Assembly (NCBI RefSeq): GCF_900091315.1
Contig: NZ_FLSP01000084.1
Span: 1 to 38,535 of the forward strand
Source: Streptomyces sp. DI166
GTDB lineage: Bacteria > Actinomycetota > Actinomycetes > Streptomycetales > Streptomycetaceae
Direction: 5' to 3'
Length of the DNA stretch: 38,535 bases
Part shown: piece after piece, positions 1 through 7,195 of the stretch
Layout: every line of letters starts with the position of its first letter
Numbering within the stretch: position 1 is the first letter of the stretch
The notes under the pieces: generated by a model
What the model was told of the DNA's origin: nothing
Databases searched by the model: none
Seen by the model: only the letters and a program-made list of their open reading frames with translations
Position numbers and translations under genes: made by a program

Positions 1-495
1 CCGCCTCCTCCACGGCCGCGGCACCGGAGGCGGCCTCGACGGCCTCGGTGGCGGGCGCGGACTCCTCGGCCGGGCCGGCGGCCGGAACGATGGTCTCGGC
101 GGCCTCGACGCTCACGGGCGCACCGGCGGGCGCGGAGGCCCGGCGGACGACACGGCGGCGCGTACGGCCGACGGGGGCTCGTCGGCGACGGCGACGGCCT
201 CTTCCCGCTCGGCCTCCTCCACGGCTTCCTCGGCCTCGGCGGTGACCTCTTCGGTCTCCGCGACCTCGGCGGCCTCGGCGATCGCGGTCTCCTCGACCGC
301 CGGCTCCTCGGCCTCGGTCTTCTCGGCCTCCACGTCCGGTATGGCCGGAGCGGTCCCGGTCTCGGAGTCGGTGGCGGAGGCGGTGACCGGCGGGCCCGCC
401 GGGCGGGACGCGGCACGTCGCCGACGGCGCGGCGGCAGGGTGTCGCTGGGAGTGTTCGGTTCGGAGCCCTGGGTGGGCTCGGTCGGTTCGAGCAT
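1..495 (-). CDS. rne: Ribonuclease E/G (Rne/Rng family), N-terminal part, cut by window edge, apparent frameshift
   Basis: Endoribonuclease that starts mRNA decay and rRNA processing. Only the low-complexity N-terminal extension of the Streptomyces form is visible; the S1 and catalytic domains lie beyond base 1. The ATG at 495 follows GGGAG with a 10-nt spacer. The frame from 495 encodes a basic patch (PPRRRRRAASRP) and then an acidic Ala/Glu-rich stretch, but it stops at TGA 114-112. From about base 178 the adjacent frame is open to the window edge and reads like the expected continuation (RRRVVRRASAPAG, then Ala/Glu/Pro-rich sequence). One base therefore appears to be missing near the C-run at 173-177. 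Upstream neighbour is the TIGR03936 gene. Family identity rests on this N-terminus and on the neighbour, so it is likely but not proven from this window. Confidence 0.75.
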
Positions 496-757
496 GCGGG
501 CGTATCTCCCGTCAGGCTCCCGGGCGCCGCGCCTGGTCCGGCGGTGTGCCGGTGACGTCCGCGGCTCGCGTCGTGCGCGACTGCCGCCGTCCGGGGCGCG
601 GGCGCCGCACGGGAGCTCTCTGTGTCCTGTCTCGCCGGTTCCGTACGCCTCATGCGCACGGCCTGGCGAAAGTCTTCTGGTCGGTGCGCTGCCCGACCCA
701 GGTGGCTCCCGAGTACGAGGGCGGCGCTACGACGTCCGTCCCTTCGCGGGACCTTCC

Positions 758-1519
758 TTACGCCGGTGCCTTCGCGGCGGCAGCGGATCCGGCCGCAGGG
801 GCCGTCGCCGCCTCGCGGTCGGGCGCGAGCGGGTCGGTCACCGTGCCGGTCTCTTCATCGAGCAGCCCCTGCGCCAGCCTGGTCACCGCTGCGGGGACCG
901 GCGGCGCCAGGTCGGCCACGGCGCGGAGACCGGACAGGACGTCGTCGGGTCGTACGGCAGGCGTCACGTGCCGAACAACCAGCCGCAGTATCGCACAGGG
1001 CTGGTCGGTCGGCCTATCAGCCGTCGTACTGTGCGTGGCAAGATCCACGACCGCCGCGCGGGCGTCGAAGGTACGGACGCCGTTCTTGGTCAGGCGCTGG
1101 ACCTCGACGGTCTCGGCGGCGTTGAACGCGGCCACGGCCCGCTCGGCCTCGGCCTGCTCCACCCCGTCGAGCCGCAGTTCCCACTCGGACGCCGTGAGCC
1201 GGTCGGCGAGCCCGGAGGTACGGGCCTCGACCGCCTCGATGACGTCGAGCCCGGCGGGCAGCGACTCGTCGAGCGTCCGCCGGAGCTGCTCCGGATCCCG
1301 CGCCTCGGTGAGCGCGATCTCCAGGTACTCCGCCTCACTGCCCGTGCCGGTGGGTGCGGCATTGGCGTACGACACCTTCGGATGCGGCGTGAACCCCGCC
1401 GAGTACGCCATGGGCACGTCGGCGCGGCGCAGCGCACGCTCGAAGGCGCGCTGGAAGTCACGGTGGCTGGTGAACCGGAGGCGGCCGCGCTTGGTGTAGC
1501 GCAGTCGGATGCGCTGCAC
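758..1519 (-). CDS. TIGR03936 family radical SAM-associated protein (DUF2344)
   Basis: A protein of 253 aa that opens with MQRIRLRYTKRGRLRFTSHR, the characteristic start of the DUF2344 family. The start codon is GTG (1519). The family is encoded beside, or fused to, the TIGR03960 B12-binding radical SAM protein and next to RNase E genes. Its biochemical role is not established; the partnership suggests RNA or ribosome modification, which is inference. Recognisable segments are the N-terminal RLRFTSHRDF motif, the GFTPHPKVSYANAAPTG block near residues 40-60, and a poorly conserved Ala-rich C-terminus. The TIGR03960 partner is present at 10519-12504 but separated by about 9 kb of other genes. 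A weak 5-bp hairpin (738-752) lies just past the stop, and rne follows 262 bp downstream. Confidence 0.9.
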   Translation of the reverse strand: MQRIRLRYTKRGRLRFTSHRDFQRAFERALRRADVPMAYSAGFTPHPKVSYANAAPTGTGSEAEYLEIALTEARDPEQLRRTLDESLPAGLDVIEAVEARTSGLADRLTASEWELRLDGVEQAEAERAVAAFNAAETVEVQRLTKNGVRTFDARAAVVDLATHSTTADRPTDQPCAILRLVVRHVTPAVRPDDVLSGLRAVADLAPPVPAAVTRLAQGLLDEETGTVTDPLAPDREAATAPAAGSAAAAKAPA

Positions 1520-1567
1520 CGCGGGAGCGGGCGGCGGGCCTTCGGGCTGTCGCTTGCCCAGTGTCGT

Positions 1568-2818
1568 TCAGTCCTTCGTGAGAGCGGTCGTACTACTACC
1601 AAGAGTACGTGTCCCGGCGCCCCGAGGTTCCCGCCGGTCCACCGCTTCCCGCTTACGGGGCTCCCCGAACAGCATGCGCCGGAAGTCGGCGCGGGCCTGC
1701 CGTACGGACTCGCGTGCCGAGGCGAGCGCCTGCCTGGTGCCCCGCCCGACAGCGCGCGCGGCCTCAGCGCAGGGCCGCAGCACCGCGTCCCGTACGGCGT
1801 GCCCGACCGGGGTGAGGACGGTCCGGTACACCCAGCGCACCGGCTCGACGAAGATCCACCGGAAGAGGGTCCCGAAGAACCGCCCGACCGCGAGCGAGAT
1901 CCGTCCGGCGACCCGCCAGGCATGCCCGAGCGCGTCCCCTGTCTCCCGCCCGACAACGGCCAGCGCCCGCCCGACGGGCACCAGCACCCACCGCCACAGC
2001 CCGAGCACGGGCAGCACGATCAGCACCCGCCCGATCCAGTACAGCCCGAGCCCGATCCCCCGCACGGTCCACACCAGGGCGTGCCCGATCGGCGTGAGCA
2101 CCCACTGGTACAGCCACAGCGCCGGTACGACGAGCAGGTACCGCACGAGCCAGGCGACGGCCGTGAACACGGCGGTGCCGAGCGCGACGAGCCCGAGGCC
2201 GATGCCCCTCAGCAGCCACAGGAAGGCCCGTCCGACCGGGGTCAGCAGGCTCGCGTACACCCATCCGAGTCCGGCCACGATGCCTCGGCCGACCCAGAGG
2301 AAGCCGTGCCCGATGGGGGTGAGGACGGCCCGGTACACCCACACCAGCCCCGCCACGATCCCCCGGCCGACCCACAGGAACCCGTGCCCGATCGGCGTCA
2401 GCACGCGCGCGTACAGCCACACCAGCCCGGCCACGAAGGCGCGGCCCGCCCACAGGAAGCCGTGCCCGATCGGCGTGAGAACGGCCCGGTACAGCCATAC
2501 CAGCGGCAGCACGACGAGTACCTTCCCGAGCCAGGCGAGCCCCCGGCCGAGCGGCACCAGGACGTACCGCCACAGCCCCACGAAGGGCCACACGAACAGC
2601 GCGCGGCCGAGCCAGGCGAGGGCACGGCCGGCGGGCCGGAACACGGTGTCGGTCAAGAACCGCCAGGCGACGACCAGGCCGTCCCACACCATGCGTACGG
2701 GCAGGACCAGCACCAGAACGACGATCCGCACGGGGATGCGGACGGCGGCGACCAGGCAGCCCTCGGGCTGTGCTGCCTCGGGGCGCCGGGGCTCGGGCAA
2801 AGGCTTCCGCGGTTCCAT
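1568..2818 (-). CDS. Unrecognised integral membrane protein of 26-residue repeats
   Basis: I do not recognise a named family. From ATG 2818 the product is about 416 aa; an in-frame GTG at 2848 is also possible, and neither has a strong ribosome binding site. The core is a run of hydrophobic repeats with a 26-residue period in the best-preserved copies. The consensus is L-T-P-I-G-H-G-F-L-W-x-G-R, then about eight hydrophobic residues, then W-x-Y-R-x-V. Eight or nine copies carry the P-x-G signature, and three central ones are nearly identical. Trp, Gly and Arg sit at fixed spacing, so the chain probably crosses or lies along the membrane many times. The last ~80 residues are charged and Arg-rich and probably cytoplasmic. 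It is transcribed towards the TIGR03936 gene, 48 bp away, and divergently from the collagen-like gene. Confidence 0.75.
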   Translation of the reverse strand: MEPRKPLPEPRRPEAAQPEGCLVAAVRIPVRIVVLVLVLPVRMVWDGLVVAWRFLTDTVFRPAGRALAWLGRALFVWPFVGLWRYVLVPLGRGLAWLGKVLVVLPLVWLYRAVLTPIGHGFLWAGRAFVAGLVWLYARVLTPIGHGFLWVGRGIVAGLVWVYRAVLTPIGHGFLWVGRGIVAGLGWVYASLLTPVGRAFLWLLRGIGLGLVALGTAVFTAVAWLVRYLLVVPALWLYQWVLTPIGHALVWTVRGIGLGLYWIGRVLIVLPVLGLWRWVLVPVGRALAVVGRETGDALGHAWRVAGRISLAVGRFFGTLFRWIFVEPVRWVYRTVLTPVGHAVRDAVLRPCAEAARAVGRGTRQALASARESVRQARADFRRMLFGEPRKREAVDRREPRGAGTRTLGSSTTALTKD

Positions 2819-3014
2819 ACCGATCAAGACGCTCGGCGTGGTCGGCACGGATGCGCCCCGGGTGTTGCGAAGCCGTCACGGCTGGACACCCGTCGCGCTT
2901 TCACCGGCCCGCTCGGTGCGTCGCACTTGTGCGCTAGACCGTTTAACCGATTTGACGGCGCGTCTACGCGGACGCGACGGATCTCGCGGCGGCCAGGGGT
3001 CACCCTCGCACCGA

Positions 3015-3035
3015 GGTCCGGGACTGTCCCGGACC
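3015..3035. promoter_or_regulatory. Perfect 10-bp inverted repeat upstream of collagen-like gene
   Basis: The arms GGTCCGGGAC and GTCCCGGACC are separated by a single T. The element ends 10 nt before the ribosome binding site of the collagen-like gene. It could be an operator for a dimeric repressor or, in RNA, a 9-bp hairpin with a CTG loop. No T-run follows, so a classical terminator is less likely. Confidence 0.45.
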
Positions 3036-3058
3036 CGTTTCGTGCAAGGAGCAAGCCC

Positions 3059-3889
3059 ATGAGTCCTCGACCCAGACCGTCGTTGCTCGGGCCGGTCGCC
3101 CGGGCGAGATTCCAGCAGGCAGGCGTGGTCTCCTCGCTGGCCTTGGTCATCGCGGCCGGCGTGGTCACACCCGCCGCTGCCGCCGCCGACGCCGTGTCCG
3201 ACGCCCGGCCGTTCGCGACGTCGTACACCGACAAGGACTGCAAGCCCCACAAGCCGCACAAGCCGCGCACGGTCGAGGGGGCGTCGTACGCCGGCAAGGA
3301 CAAGTGCCGCGGCGCGACCGGCGCCACGGGTGCCACCGGGCCGAAGGGCGCCACCGGGGCGACCGGCGCGATGGGCCGACCTGGCCCGAAGGGCGCGACG
3401 GGTGCCACGGGTGCCACCGGCGCCACGGGGGCCATGGGCCGCCCCGGCCCGGCCGGAGCGACGGGTGCCACCGGGGCCACGGGCGCGACGGGCGCCACGG
3501 GCGCGACGGGTGCCACCGGCACTCCCGGCGTCTGCGCCGACATCGACGCCTCCCGCGACTCGAACAACTTCGAGCTGCGGGCCGCGCTGACCCCGGCGAC
3601 CATGGCCGACCCGCTCGCCCGAGCCTACGCGGGCATCCGTGACCTCCAGCCCGATCCGGGTGCGTTCGTGTGGACCGACCTCAGCGGCCTCGACGGCTAT
3701 CCGACGAATGCCTGCGGTATCGCCGTCTCCCAGCAGGCCCTGGGCGGGGGCACCGAGGGCGACATGGCCATCGAGGTCATCACCACCACCGGTGCCGTCT
3801 ACGGGACCACCTGCGACATCGACACCAGCGATGTCACGCTGACCTGCGAAAACCCCTGGGCGCTGGTGAACGGGCAGCCCACGCCGTAA
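3059..3889 (+). CDS. Secreted collagen-like protein with Gly-Ala-Thr triplet repeats
   Basis: A protein of 276 aa. ATG 3059 is chosen because AAGGAG lies 7 nt upstream, although the frame is open much further back by chance. Residues 1-45 look like an export signal: basic N-terminus, hydrophobic core around residues 22-38, then an Ala-rich cleavage region. Next comes a short Lys/His/Pro-rich linker. Residues 85-156 form 24 uninterrupted Gly-X-Y triplets, mostly Gly-Ala-Thr with a few GPK, GRP, GAM and GPA. The C-terminal domain (about 120 residues, four cysteines) is unrecognised and could be the trimerisation or head domain. Bacterial collagens usually form surface stalks, and in spore collagens such as BclA triplet threonines are O-glycosylated. 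Two glycosyltransferase genes lie directly downstream, which suggests, but does not prove, that this protein is their substrate. Confidence 0.88.
   Translation: MSPRPRPSLLGPVARARFQQAGVVSSLALVIAAGVVTPAAAAADAVSDARPFATSYTDKDCKPHKPHKPRTVEGASYAGKDKCRGATGATGATGPKGATGATGAMGRPGPKGATGATGATGATGAMGRPGPAGATGATGATGATGATGATGATGTPGVCADIDASRDSNNFELRAALTPATMADPLARAYAGIRDLQPDPGAFVWTDLSGLDGYPTNACGIAVSQQALGGGTEGDMAIEVITTTGAVYGTTCDIDTSDVTLTCENPWALVNGQPTP
3311..3526 (+). repeat. Collagen-type 9-bp repeat array (24 triplets)
   Basis: The DNA encoding the triplets consists of near-identical 9-bp units of the form GGN-GCN-ACN, with third-position variation. Such arrays tend to change length by slippage in multiples of 9 bp, which keeps the frame. 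Confidence 0.85.
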
Positions 3890-3908
3890 TACGGCGGCGC
3901 GCCCCGCA

Positions 3909-3950
3909 AGGGGGTGTCCGGCGGAGCGTCAGGGCTGCCGGACACCCCCT
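3909..3950. terminator. Bidirectional terminator between collagen-like gene and GT39 gene
   Basis: A perfect 14-bp stem (3909-3922 with 3937-3950) encloses a 14-nt loop, 20 nt after the stop of the collagen-like gene. The convergent minus-strand glycosyltransferase gene ends inside the loop, so one arm also encodes its last residues. Confidence 0.75.
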
Positions 3951-5443
3951 GCCGTGTCCATGCGCTCCAGCAGACTCACCGTCATCCCGGTCACCGGCGT
4001 GCTCTGCTTCACCGTGTACCGCTGGCGCAGGGCGCCCGCCTGCGCCGGATCGATCGCGTGGAACGGGAACTCCTCGCCCTCCGTCAGCAGCCAGATCCGC
4101 GGCTCGTCCTTCAGACACCGCTCCGGTTCGGCGCACTGGACCGCGTAGAGGTCGTCGATCCCGGCCGGGGTCCGCGTCAGGAAGACGTCCCGCAGCCGCA
4201 GTTCGCGCGGCAGGTAGTAGGTCACTCCCCCGTCGAGCTTCCAGGTGTCGTGCCGGTCGTACACGACGGCGTCCCCGGGCCGGTGGCCCCGCTCGACGAT
4301 CTCGGCGGCCGCCGCGTAGTCGAGGGGCACGGGCTCGTTGTGCGCGAACCGCTCCCGTACCTGCCGGTGGTCCGGCAGTGTCAGCAGGGCGAGCACCACC
4401 GCTCCGGCCGCGACCGCCTTCCACGAGCGGCGAACGGCGTCCAGTCCGGACCCGGCGAGCAGCGCCCACGCCGGGAGGGTGAACAGGACGTACACACCCC
4501 GGAAGTACGACACCTCGCCGTGCGAGAGGGCCCAGACCAGCACCGGCGGCAGCAGCGCCCAGGCGCCGCACAGCACCAGCGCCGACCGGCGCTCGGAACG
4601 GGCCGCCAGTGCGAGGGCGGCCAGGGCGCCGGCGCACAGGGCGGAGGCGAACAGTTCCTGGGGGAGGGCGAGCAGGGCCCAGCCGTCCGGCTCCGGTACC
4701 CAGTACAGCTGGCGTCCGGCCTGGGACCTGCCGAGCAGGGCGAACGGGGTGACGCACGCGGCGACCGCGGCCAGGGCGAGCGCCGAGCGCCACCAAAGCG
4801 AGCGGTCGTGCCGGGCCCGGGCGGCGAGCAGGCAGACATGCGCGCAGACGACGGACAGGGCGATGAGGTGGAGGGCTCCGGTGAGGACCAGCGCGAGGAC
4901 GTAGGAAGCCCACCGCCAGAGGCTGTGGGGCCGGTCCAGGACCCGCACCACCAAAAGGGTGGCGACACAGACCGCGAGCAGCACCAAGGCGTACGAACGG
5001 GCCTCGTGGCCGTAGCGGCTCACCGCCGGTACGCACGCGAAAACAATTCCGGCGACAATACCGGCCCGATATCCGAAGAGCCGACGCCCGAGCAGGGCGA
5101 CGACGGACGCCGTGCCCGCCGCCGCCAGAAGGGACGGCAGTCGCAGGGCGAGAACGGAATCCCCGAACAGCGCGACCCACCCGCGCATCAGCAGGTAGTA
5201 CGTCCCGTGCACGGCGTCGACATTGCGCAGCGTGGCCAGGATGCGGTCGGTGTCCCGGCCGGTCATGTCCCAGGTGACCAGTTCGTCGCGGCCCAGCAGC
5301 GGGCCGGTCAGCCCGAACGAGACCAGCACCAGCGTGAGTACGAACGGCGCCAGCCAGAGCGCCGTCCGCTCCCGCGCGGACCGGTCCGCGGCAAAGGCTC
5401 GGAATTCTTCGCGGGGCGGAGGCAACTGCGCGGTGATTACCAT
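3929..5443 (-). CDS. GT39-like (PMT/ArnT superfamily) membrane glycosyltransferase
   Basis: A protein of 504 aa with about ten or more hydrophobic segments. ATG 5443 is preferred over an upstream GTG at 5479 because GGAG lies 8 nt before it. The N-terminal architecture matches polyprenyl-phosphate-sugar-dependent GT-C enzymes: a first membrane helix (residues ~28-45), then an acidic loop with R52-D53-E54, then VHGTYYLLMRGW (residues 78-89) and an EARSYALVLL motif. Such enzymes move a sugar, typically mannose, from a lipid carrier to an acceptor on the outer face of the membrane. In actinobacteria the true PMT relatives O-mannosylate exported Thr/Ser-rich proteins. The neighbouring Thr-rich collagen-like protein is an attractive acceptor, but this is inferred from position. 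The C-terminal ~130 residues are soluble and probably extracytoplasmic. It diverges from the GT2 gene. Confidence 0.82.
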   Translation of the reverse strand: MVITAQLPPPREEFRAFAADRSARERTALWLAPFVLTLVLVSFGLTGPLLGRDELVTWDMTGRDTDRILATLRNVDAVHGTYYLLMRGWVALFGDSVLALRLPSLLAAAGTASVVALLGRRLFGYRAGIVAGIVFACVPAVSRYGHEARSYALVLLAVCVATLLVVRVLDRPHSLWRWASYVLALVLTGALHLIALSVVCAHVCLLAARARHDRSLWWRSALALAAVAACVTPFALLGRSQAGRQLYWVPEPDGWALLALPQELFASALCAGALAALALAARSERRSALVLCGAWALLPPVLVWALSHGEVSYFRGVYVLFTLPAWALLAGSGLDAVRRSWKAVAAGAVVLALLTLPDHRQVRERFAHNEPVPLDYAAAAEIVERGHRPGDAVVYDRHDTWKLDGGVTYYLPRELRLRDVFLTRTPAGIDDLYAVQCAEPERCLKDEPRIWLLTEGEEFPFHAIDPAQAGALRQRYTVKQSTPVTGMTVSLLERMDTAGGVRQP

Positions 5444-5507
5444 AAGTATTTCTCCGGTCCGGCAGCAGGAACTCCCCACTTATACCGGGCGATCCGCCGG
5501 TGGCTGC

Positions 5508-5536
5508 TTGTGCCCGTCTCCACGGCTCGATAAATT
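5508..5536 (+). promoter_or_regulatory. Candidate sigma-70-type promoter for the GT2-TPR gene
   Basis: TTGTGC (5508-5513) and TAAATT (5531-5536) are separated by 17 nt in an unusually AT-rich spot, 38 nt upstream of the GT2 start. This is sequence resemblance only; no transcript data were available. Confidence 0.35.
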
Positions 5537-5548
5537 CACCGGCCGGTC

Positions 5549-5566
5549 CTTTTCTCCGGAGAAAAG
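5549..5566. promoter_or_regulatory. Perfect 18-bp palindrome over the GT2 ribosome binding site
   Basis: CTTTTCTCCGGAGAAAAG is a perfect palindrome whose right half holds the GGAG (5558-5561) that serves the GT2 gene starting at 5575. It could be an operator just downstream of the candidate promoter, or an RNA element that hides the ribosome binding site. Confidence 0.45.
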
Positions 5567-5574
5567 AAAAAGCC

Positions 5575-6693
5575 ATGAAAACGGTCTGCCTCAATATGAT
5601 CGTCAAGGACGAGGCCCATGTGATCCGCCGCTGCCTCGAATCCGTACGGCCGCTCGTCGACACCTGGGTGATCCTGGACACCGGCTCGACCGACGGCACC
5701 CAGGACATCGTCCGCGAAACCCTCGCCGACCTGCCGGGAGACCTGTACGAAAGCCCCTGGCGCGGCTTCGGGGCAAGCCGCACGGAGGCCATCGAGCGCG
5801 CCCGGGACCGCGCCGGCCACCTGCTCTTCATCGACGCCGACGACGTACTGGAGACCGACCCCGGCCTCACCCGCCCCGACCTGACACACGACTGCTACGA
5901 CATCGAGGTCCACCACGGCCCGGTGGTGCACTGGCGCCCCGCCCTCGTCTCCACCCGCCTGCCCTGGCGGTACGTCGGCGTCCTGCACGAATACCTGGAC
6001 TGCGACACGGAGTTCACCCGGGCCCGCCTCGACGGCGTCCGGATGCGCATCATGGGCGGCGGCGCCCGCTCACAGGGCACCACACGGGCGAAGTACCTGC
6101 ACGACGCCGCGATCCTGAAGGACGGCCTGGCGAAGGAACCGGGCAACACCCGCTACGCCTTCTACCTGGCCCAGAGCTACCGCGACGCCGGCGAACCGGC
6201 GAAGGCCCTGGCCGCCTACGACCGCCGCGCGGCCATGGAGCACGGCTTCGCCGAGGAGGCCTTCTGCTCCCGCCTCTACGCGGCCCGCCTGGCCGCGACC
6301 CTCAACCGCCGCACCCCGGAAGTGATGACCCGCTTCCTGGAAGCCCACGAATCCCGCCCCACGCGGGCCGAGCCCCTGGGCGAACTGGCCCGCCTCTGCC
6401 GCACCCAGGGCGAACGCTGGCCCCTGGCCTACCTCTTCGCCCGCCGAGCCGCCGAACTCCCCCGCCCCGACGACATCCTCTTCGTGGAACACGCCTGGTA
6501 CGACTGGCAGTGCCTGGACGAACTGGCCGTCGCCGCCTACTGGATGGGCGCCTACCGGGAGTCCCTGGAGACCTGCGAAAAACTCCTCGACACCAGGACT
6601 CTCCCCGACGAACACCGCGACCGCGTCAAGGCCAACTACGACTTCGCCCGCACGAAACTGGCGATGTCGGCACCGCAACGCCAACCGGCGTGA
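5575..6693 (+). CDS. Family 2 glycosyltransferase with C-terminal TPR-like region
   Basis: A protein of 372 aa. The N-terminal ~95 residues are a GT-A fold typical of GT2: KTVCLNMIVKDEA at the start, DTGSTDGT (residues 35-42) for nucleotide-sugar binding, and FIDADD (residues 85-90), the metal-binding DxD. The remaining ~230 residues are helical with TPR character (for example YAFYLAQSYRDAGEPAKALAAYDRRA), so this is the widespread tetratricopeptide GT2 type. There is no signal peptide or membrane helix, so it should act in the cytoplasm. ATG 5575 is favoured because the conserved domain begins there, with GGAG 13 nt upstream inside a palindrome. It is transcribed divergently from the GT39 gene and converges on the peroxiredoxin gene with only 6 bp between the two stop codons. 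It could act before or after the GT39 enzyme in a glycan pathway; donor and acceptor are unknown. Confidence 0.88.
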   Translation: MKTVCLNMIVKDEAHVIRRCLESVRPLVDTWVILDTGSTDGTQDIVRETLADLPGDLYESPWRGFGASRTEAIERARDRAGHLLFIDADDVLETDPGLTRPDLTHDCYDIEVHHGPVVHWRPALVSTRLPWRYVGVLHEYLDCDTEFTRARLDGVRMRIMGGGARSQGTTRAKYLHDAAILKDGLAKEPGNTRYAFYLAQSYRDAGEPAKALAAYDRRAAMEHGFAEEAFCSRLYAARLAATLNRRTPEVMTRFLEAHESRPTRAEPLGELARLCRTQGERWPLAYLFARRAAELPRPDDILFVEHAWYDWQCLDELAVAAYWMGAYRESLETCEKLLDTRTLPDEHRDRVKANYDFARTKLAMSAPQRQPA

Positions 6694-6699
6694 CCTAGG

Positions 6700-7158
6700 T
6701 CAGGAGGCACCCAACTCGGCAAGCTTCTCCAGCACCAGCCCGGCATGCCGACCGGGCTCCGGCACCGGATGGACGAGGGACCGAACCTCACCCTCCCGGT
6801 CGATGATCACAGCTGCCCGATCGAACAACGCCCGCCCCTCGGCCCACACCTCGGGCACACCGAGGGCGCGCCCCAGGGCCAGATCCTCGTCCCCGACGAG
6901 CGGATACCCCAGCGCCCGCCCCTCGGCGAACTCGGCCAGGTGCCCCGGCGCATGAGCACTCACCCCGAGCACCCGGGCCCCGGCCCGCCCGAACGCCGCC
7001 GCCGCGTCCCGCGCCGAACACAGCCCCGAGGTACACCCACCCAACTCGGGCAACCGCTCCCCGATCCCGGGCTCGGTAATGAAGAACAACACGGTCCACC
7101 GGTGCTCGGGGGACGGGACGGAGACTGGGCCTTCTGTGGTGGGGACGGTGCGCTGCAC
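6700..7158 (-). CDS. PrxQ/BCP-like peroxiredoxin
   Basis: A protein of 152 aa with the thioredoxin-fold pattern of the AhpC/TSA superfamily. GTG 7158 is chosen because GGAG lies 7 nt upstream; the open frame further upstream is shadow of the neighbouring gene. The motif GGCTSGLCSARD (residues 40-51) corresponds to the peroxidatic site of the PrxQ/BCP group (P-G-C-T-x4-C-x-F-R-D). It has C42 as likely peroxidatic cysteine and C47 as likely resolving cysteine, but the usual Thr-Pro before the site is replaced. The role would be thiol-dependent reduction of hydrogen or organic peroxides in the cytoplasm. It follows the nuclease-TerD gene by 37 nt and is probably co-transcribed with it. TerD-type systems are often linked to oxidative stress, so the pairing may be functional. 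Confidence 0.8.
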   Translation of the reverse strand: MQRTVPTTEGPVSVPSPEHRWTVLFFITEPGIGERLPELGGCTSGLCSARDAAAAFGRAGARVLGVSAHAPGHLAEFAEGRALGYPLVGDEDLALGRALGVPEVWAEGRALFDRAAVIIDREGEVRSLVHPVPEPGRHAGLVLEKLAELGAS

Positions 7159-7195
7159 GTGATATCTCCGGGTGGTGGTGTTGATGTCCGTCGGC

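Noticed and set aside
1794..2645. Repeat array considered as CRISPR or satellite DNA
   Set aside because: The repeats are in frame, diverged and encode a continuous hydrophobic protein; no constant spacers.
242..3058. Very long plus-strand open frame running into the collagen-like gene
   Set aside because: It is the antisense shadow of the rne, TIGR03936 and membrane-repeat genes in high-GC DNA; a good ribosome binding site and signal peptide exist only at 3059.
6691..6702. Palindrome TGACCTAGGTCA between convergent genes
   Set aside because: It consists of the two opposing stop codons around CCTAGG, so the symmetry is largely forced; too short for a terminator.
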